Assembly (NCBI GenBank): GCA_000493945.1
Contig: AWNW01000069.1
Coordinates: 1-11,627 of the forward strand
Direction of reading: 5' to 3'
DNA from: Candidatus Hydrogenedens terephthalaticus JGI OTU-1
GTDB taxonomy: Bacteria > Hydrogenedentota > Hydrogenedentia > Hydrogenedentales > Hydrogenedentaceae
DNA length: 11,627 nucleotides
Of the stretch, positions 7,790 to 11,627 are shown piece after piece. Below the pieces are notes generated by a model, which did not search any database, was not told the DNA's origin, and saw only the letters and a list, made by a program, of their open reading frames with translations. Each line of letters starts with the position of its first letter. Positions within the stretch are counted from its first letter, which is position 1. The translations under genes and the position numbers were made by a program.

Positions 7790-8464
7790 TTATGCCTCTT
7801 TATTGGCGGATTTCGCTAATTCTGCGGCAACTTCCTCTGCAAAATTCGATTGTTTCTTTTCGATACCTTCACCGAGAACCCAACGAACAAAGCGTCGGAT
7901 TTCTATCTTCTCACCACACTTAGCGGTTAATTCACCTAATAAATCTTTTATCTTTTTACCATCATGTTCAGGCTTCACAGAAACTTGTTCTAATAAGCAG
8001 ACTTCTTCAAACCATTTGTTCAATTTGCCTTCTGCTATTTTCTCACAAACATTCTGCGGTTTGCCTGTATCCAGAGCCTGCTTTACATACAATTGTTTTT
8101 CTTCTTCCAATGCTTCCGCAGGAATATCTTCTTTGGAGATCCATTTGGGTGCGGAAGAACATATTTGCAAACAAATATCCTTTACAAAGGTTTGAAATTC
8201 TGCACCACGAGCCACAAAGTCCGTTTCGGAGTTTACCTCTACAAGCACCCCAATTTTTCCGCCCATGTGTACATAAGAAGCAATACAACCTTCCGCCGCA
8301 ACACGATTTGCCCGTGATGCCGCTTTCATGATTCCGCGTTCACGCAACCATTTTACCGCTTTATCCATATCACCACCGCACTCCATAAGTGCCTTTTTGC
8401 AATCCATCATGGGTGCATTGGTTTGTTCTCTTAATTTTTTAACATCACTTGCATTAATACTCAT
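7790..8464 (-). CDS. tsf: Elongation factor Ts
   Basis: EF-Ts exchanges GDP for GTP on EF-Tu. The protein has an N-terminal UBA-like domain (about 5-40), the EF-Tu-contacting TDF motif (81-83, within NSETDFVAR) and a core ending in IRRFVRWVLGEG (189-200). It has 224 residues, shorter than E. coli EF-Ts (283) and nearer the compact form seen in Thermus (about 196). A charged tail of about 24 residues follows the core. The ATG start has AGGAG 8 nt upstream. It follows rpsB by 27 nt, the near-universal rpsB-tsf pairing. Confidence 0.97.
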   Translation of the reverse strand: MSINASDVKKLREQTNAPMMDCKKALMECGGDMDKAVKWLRERGIMKAASRANRVAAEGCIASYVHMGGKIGVLVEVNSETDFVARGAEFQTFVKDICLQICSSAPKWISKEDIPAEALEEEKQLYVKQALDTGKPQNVCEKIAEGKLNKWFEEVCLLEQVSVKPEHDGKKIKDLLGELTAKCGEKIEIRRFVRWVLGEGIEKKQSNFAEEVAAELAKSANKEA

Positions 8465-8491
8465 TTATTATTCTCCTGTATTTATTAACAA

Positions 8492-9370
8492 TTATTTTTC
8501 TTCAACCACAGATGTTTCTTGATGATTTTCTTCGACTTCGTCTGAAGATATACTTTCATCATCAACTTCGTTTTCTTCCATATCTTCTTCAGAAACGGAC
8601 TCAACAGGTTTTATCTCTTCATCCGTTACACGCTTAACCCTTCGAGCAATAGGTCTTACCTTTGTCTGAGTGGTAGGACCCTTTTCCTGAACATTTTTAC
8701 CATCTAATACAGCGTCCGCAATTACTTTGCAATATAAAGATACGGCGCGTATTGCATCATCATTTCCCGGGATTGGCAGAGAAACAGCGTCCGGATCTGC
8801 GTTCGTATCTACAACACCGATGCACGGGATGTTCAATCGTGCCGATTCACGCACGGCTATTTCTTCATGATTGGTATCTACAACAAAAACAATATCCGGT
8901 GTTTCTGTCATATTGACGATACCACAAAGATTCTTCTCTAACTTGGCAATACGCTTTCTTAATTGAATACCTTCCTTTTTACCATATTGGTCAATCTTGC
9001 CCGTCTCTTCCAAATCTTTTAATCGGAGCAATTCTGAAATACTGCTTCGGATGGTGCGGAAATTAGTCAATGTTCCACCTAACCAACGGCTATTCACATA
9101 AAACATCCCACAGCGTTCCGCTTCGCGTTTAATGGCTTCCTGTGCCTGTCGTTTTGTGCCGACAAAGAGAATGGTCCCACCATTTGCGACGGTTTCACGA
9201 ACCAGAGCATACGCCTTATATAATTGTTTGAGGGTATGCTTCAGGTCAATAATGTAGATCCCATTCTTTTCGCCATAAATGAACCGTGCCATTTTAGGGT
9301 TCCAACGGCGAGTTTGATGACCAAAATGTGCTCCTACTTCGAGCAATTCACGAGGGGTTACAACTGACAT
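8492..9370 (-). CDS. rpsB: 30S ribosomal protein S2
   Basis: S2 is a late-assembling protein of the small ribosomal subunit. Conserved blocks in the 292-residue protein are GAHFGHQTRRWNPKM (13-27), RWLGGTLTNF (95-104), PDIVFVVDTNHEEIAVRESA (158-177), VVDTNADPD (186-194) and IPGNDDAIRAVSLYC (200-214). The protein is about 50 residues longer than E. coli S2 (241) because of a basic linker (about 236-250) followed by a strongly acidic Glu/Asp/Ser-rich tail to the end. The open frame reaches an ATG at 9419-9421, but that codon has no ribosome binding site and lies in a predicted hairpin. The ATG at 9368-9370 has AAGGA 7 nt upstream and gives the family N-terminus. It is the first gene of the operon. 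Confidence 0.97.
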   Translation of the reverse strand: MSVVTPRELLEVGAHFGHQTRRWNPKMARFIYGEKNGIYIIDLKHTLKQLYKAYALVRETVANGGTILFVGTKRQAQEAIKREAERCGMFYVNSRWLGGTLTNFRTIRSSISELLRLKDLEETGKIDQYGKKEGIQLRKRIAKLEKNLCGIVNMTETPDIVFVVDTNHEEIAVRESARLNIPCIGVVDTNADPDAVSLPIPGNDDAIRAVSLYCKVIADAVLDGKNVQEKGPTTQTKVRPIARRVKRVTDEEIKPVESVSEEDMEENEVDDESISSDEVEENHQETSVVEEK

Positions 9371-9457
9371 AGTTATATCCTTATCTGTTTGGGTTAAACC
9401 TTGGAGCCCGCTGGAACTCATATTTCATGAGCACCCAAAACAAAGGCGAGAGGCTCC
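9371..9457 (-). promoter_or_regulatory. rpsB leader with predicted pseudoknot
   Basis: The leader RNA, read on the minus strand, contains three compatible pairings found by eye. Stem 1 is GGAGCC (9457-9452) with GGCTCC (9408-9403), 6 bp. Inside its 43-base loop, CTCAT (9431-9427) pairs with ATGAG (9421-9417) around a 5-base loop. Also in the loop, TTTGGG (9439-9434) pairs with CCCAAA (9393-9388), which lies downstream of stem 1, making an H-type pseudoknot; a one-base bulge would extend it to 8 bp. The downstream arm ends about 9 nt before the AAGGA ribosome binding site. This would suit translational autoregulation by S2, as known for rpsB-tsf in E. coli, but regulation here is inferred. Confidence 0.5.
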
Positions 9458-9490
9458 TGTGTTTTATAAAAAATCTCACAAAGAGAGAAA

Positions 9491-9520
9491 ATTATAACAA
9501 ATTTATATTCCCCATATCAA
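9491..9520 (-). promoter_or_regulatory. Sigma70-type promoter for the rpsB operon
   Basis: On the minus strand a TTGATA -35 box (9520-9515) and a perfect TATAAT -10 box (9496-9491) are separated by 18 nt. Transcription would start near 9484, giving a leader of about 114 nt before rpsB. No competing promoter of similar quality was seen within the operon, so this probably drives all ten genes. Confidence 0.8.
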
Positions 9521-9542
9521 ACATGCGAAACGAAAATCAATA

Positions 9543-9568
9543 TTGAGTGTTTAATTATATAGTATAAT
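9543..9568 (+). promoter_or_regulatory. Possible promoter for the plus-strand secreted protein gene
   Basis: A perfect TATAAT (9563-9568) stands 46 nt before the start codon on the plus strand, and a second -10-like TAGAAT lies at 9574-9579. The nearest -35-like box, TTGAGT (9543-9548), is only 14 nt upstream of TATAAT, shorter than the usual 16-18, so the exact promoter is uncertain. The A+T-rich divergent region would suit one. Confidence 0.35.
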
Positions 9569-9613
9569 TAGTATAGAATAAATTGAAATAATTTAACATG
9601 AAGGTTTTTACCC

Positions 9614-11627
9614 ATGCGTAAAAGTTGTTTTACAAATTATCTATTAATTGCTATTTTTTCATCACTTCTTTCTTTTTATGTCTATGCAGGTCCCTTAGAA
9701 GATTATGTAAATATGCCGGATTCAAGTTATACCTACACCATAACTACCCAAGAATCAAGTTTTACTCATACCTATTATGTGGTCGACCTCACATCTCAAA
9801 CATGGCGAAGTCCCTCAGAAGTAAACCGAACATTATGGAAACACTGGCTTACAATTATTGTTCCTACAAGCATTACAAAAACAAAGGGCTTATTAGTTAT
9901 TTCTGGTGGTAATAATGGTTCTCCCGCTACCAATCTTCGGGATTACGCTCAGTATGTTGCACTATTAACAGGTGCACCAGTGGCATTACTCGAACAAGTC
10001 CCGAACCAGCCTCTTCGTTTTGCAGGAGAAAGTTTCAGTCGCACAGAAGATGAGATAATAGCATACTCTTATGACAAGTATTTGCAAACATACGACGCAG
10101 GAACCCCTGACCCGTACTGGCCTGTATTACTACCTATGGTTAAAAGTGCTGTGCGTGCTATGGATACCATTCAGGAAATTGTTCTTAATAATCACTCAAA
10201 AACCATTAATGGTTTCGTTGTTGGAGGTGCTTCCAAACGGGGTTGGACAACCTGGTTAACTGCGGCTGCTGACTCACGCGTAATAGCGATTGCACCTATT
10301 GTTATTGATGTTCTCAAAATGGATGTTCAGATGGACCATCACTATAAATGCTATGGCTTTTTTGCACCAACCTTGAAGCCTTATAACGATTTGCATATAT
10401 TTGAACGAATGGATACACCAGGGGGATATGCACTAAGGCAAATTGTAGACCCATATTCTTACTTAAATCGCTATACCATGCCAAAATACATTATTAATGC
10501 GTGTGGTGATGAATTTTTTCTCCCGGATTCTTCACGGTTTTATTATCATGAACTTCCTGGAGAATGTCGCCTTAAATATACTCCCAATGTTGGACATAGT
10601 ATGGGCGATTCGTTTGATATAAATACTGTTTTGCCGCTAATAACATATTTTAATTCCGTTGCAGGCATAGGCACTCGCCCTAATTATTCCTGGCAATTCC
10701 TACCCGACGGAAGCATCCAGGTGCAGGTAGCAACAAATCCAACCTCTGTAAAACTTTGGCAAGCCACTAATCCCAATGCCCGCGATTTCAGATATTTAGG
10801 TGGTTCAGGTCCTCAATGGACATCAACTACATTAAGCGAAACATACCCAGGTTCTAAAACCTACCTTGCCCAGGTTACACCACCAGAAACAGGCTGGAAA
10901 GCATACATGGTAGAAATCAACTTCTCCAACGGTTCCTATATTTTCACCACCGATATAGGCATCACTCCGTATATGAGACCCTATGATGACCTTGATGGAG
11001 ATGGTTGGATGGATCCAGAAGATACCGATGATGACTGCGATCTGATGCTTGACGAGGATGACCCCTATCCCTGGGATACGGATAATGATGGAACACCTAA
11101 TTATCTGGATGATACCCCGGGAATTTGTTTCGTTGAAGTGCCGTATGTAGTCGGTTTACCTGAAGTAGAGGCAACAACAGACATTCTGGAAACAGGCTTG
11201 TTCGTTGGAAATATAACATATATATGTGATAATACTTTCCATGCTGGTGTGGTAGTAGATCAAGAGCCAACGGCAGGAACAGGAGTTGAACCCGGCACTT
11301 CGGTAGACCTGTGGATTTCCACAGGACCCTGCCCACAAGAAGGCGAAGGAACAGCAGAAGGCATCATCGAAGGAGAAGGAATTCCCGAAGGAGAAGGCGT
11401 TACCGAAGGAGAAGGCATCGTTGAAGGAACTCCCGAAGGAGAAGGCGTTACCGAAGGAGAAGGTATCGTTGAAGGAACTCCCGAAGGGGAGGGAATTATC
11501 GAAGGAGAAGGCGTCGTCGAAGGAACTCCCGAAGGGGAGGGAATTATCGAAGGAGAAGGCGTCGTCGAAGGAACTCCCGAAGGCGAAGGAATTATTGAAG
11601 GCGAAGGCGTCGTCGAAGGAACACCCG
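9614..11627 (+). CDS. Secreted PqaA-like hydrolase with PASTA domain and EGEG tail (partial)
   Basis: This open frame of more than 671 codons has no stop before the right edge. It starts at an ATG with GAAGG 9 nt upstream. A signal peptide is evident: MRK, a hydrophobic stretch to about 23, cleavage probably after VYA (25). Residues about 28-450 match the PhoPQ-activated pathogenicity-related (PqaA) family of alpha/beta hydrolases by motif. The likely triad is Ser207 in GGASKRGW, Asp299 in NACGDEFFLPDSS and His328 in PNVGHSMG. Then come Asp-rich DxDGD repeats (457-500) resembling thrombospondin type 3 or calcium-binding repeats, a PASTA domain (about 506-570: VPYVVGLPEVEA ... GTSVDLWISTG) and an acidic Glu-Gly tail from 576. 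The substrate is unknown; PASTA suggests cell-wall or glycan binding. It is divergent from the rpsB operon. Confidence 0.88.
   Translation, partial: MRKSCFTNYLLIAIFSSLLSFYVYAGPLEDYVNMPDSSYTYTITTQESSFTHTYYVVDLTSQTWRSPSEVNRTLWKHWLTIIVPTSITKTKGLLVISGGNNGSPATNLRDYAQYVALLTGAPVALLEQVPNQPLRFAGESFSRTEDEIIAYSYDKYLQTYDAGTPDPYWPVLLPMVKSAVRAMDTIQEIVLNNHSKTINGFVVGGASKRGWTTWLTAAADSRVIAIAPIVIDVLKMDVQMDHHYKCYGFFAPTLKPYNDLHIFERMDTPGGYALRQIVDPYSYLNRYTMPKYIINACGDEFFLPDSSRFYYHELPGECRLKYTPNVGHSMGDSFDINTVLPLITYFNSVAGIGTRPNYSWQFLPDGSIQVQVATNPTSVKLWQATNPNARDFRYLGGSGPQWTSTTLSETYPGSKTYLAQVTPPETGWKAYMVEINFSNGSYIFTTDIGITPYMRPYDDLDGDGWMDPEDTDDDCDLMLDEDDPYPWDTDNDGTPNYLDDTPGICFVEVPYVVGLPEVEATTDILETGLFVGNITYICDNTFHAGVVVDQEPTAGTGVEPGTSVDLWISTGPCPQEGEGTAEGIIEGEGIPEGEGVTEGEGIVEGTPEGEGVTEGEGIVEGTPEGEGIIEGEGVVEGTPEGEGIIEGEGVVEGTPEGEGIIEGEGVVEGTP
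11339..11626 (+). repeat. 48-bp in-frame tandem repeat coding 16-residue EGEG units
   Basis: Six 16-codon units run to the window edge, starting at 11339, 11387, 11435, 11483, 11531 and 11579. The first is divergent. Units two and three (EGEGVTEGEGIVEGTP) differ by one silent base. Units four and five (EGEGIIEGEGVVEGTP) are identical over 48 bases. Unit six encodes the same peptide with five silent changes. The array lies inside the secreted hydrolase gene and probably continues past the edge. Confidence 0.95.

Noticed and set aside
9371..9421. Longer rpsB start at the ATG at 9419-9421
   Set aside because: It has no Shine-Dalgarno, lies in the predicted leader hairpin, and adds 17 residues not found in the S2 family. 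The ATG at 9368-9370 has a good site.
9625..10259. Short plus-strand frames at 9625-9912 and 10071-10259
   Set aside because: Both are out-of-frame shadows of the long secreted hydrolase frame that starts at 9614, which has signal peptide, motifs and a ribosome binding site.
11097..11338. Minus-strand frames opposite the PASTA region
   Set aside because: They are antisense to a well-supported coding region, with no recognisable domains or start signals.

Overview
The window looks like chromosomal DNA from a Gram-negative (diderm) bacterium of moderately low G+C. The presence of LolC/LolD, the inner-membrane machine that releases outer-membrane lipoproteins, supports the diderm call. The protein at the right edge combines a PhoPQ-activated (PqaA-like) hydrolase, Asp-rich calcium-type repeats, a PASTA domain and an EGEG-rich tail. 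From memory, such Glu-Gly tails occur in Hydrogenedentota- and Lentisphaerota-like genomes, but this placement is a weak inference.

Layout. Positions 1-117 hold an 18-bp minisatellite that runs off the left edge, followed by about 100 bases without a gene. From 225 to 9370 the minus strand carries ten tightly packed genes, read right to left: rpsB, tsf, pyrH, frr, uppS, cdsA, prfB, lysS, lolC, lolD. Gaps are 2 to 66 nt, and lolC and lolD overlap. A strong sigma70-type promoter lies at 9491-9520, ahead of a roughly 114-nt leader that can fold into a pseudoknot next to the rpsB ribosome binding site. From 9614 to the right edge the plus strand carries one open reading frame of more than 671 codons with no stop inside the window: a secreted multidomain hydrolase with a 48-bp tandem repeat at its 3' end.

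How the genes work together. The operon joins translation (S2, EF-Ts, ribosome recycling factor, RF2, lysyl-tRNA synthetase) to pyrimidine nucleotide supply (UMP kinase), the lipid carrier for the cell wall (undecaprenyl diphosphate synthase), phospholipid synthesis (CDP-diacylglycerol synthase) and outer-membrane lipoprotein export (LolCD). It reads as two widely conserved gene strings joined end to end: rpsB-tsf-pyrH-frr-uppS-cdsA and prfB-lysS-lolC-lolD. The plus-strand gene is transcribed divergently and is probably unrelated in function.

No RNA genes, insertion sequences, CRISPR arrays or phage genes were seen. The least ordinary parts are the rpsB leader fold, the multidomain secreted protein with its repeat tail, and the minisatellite.
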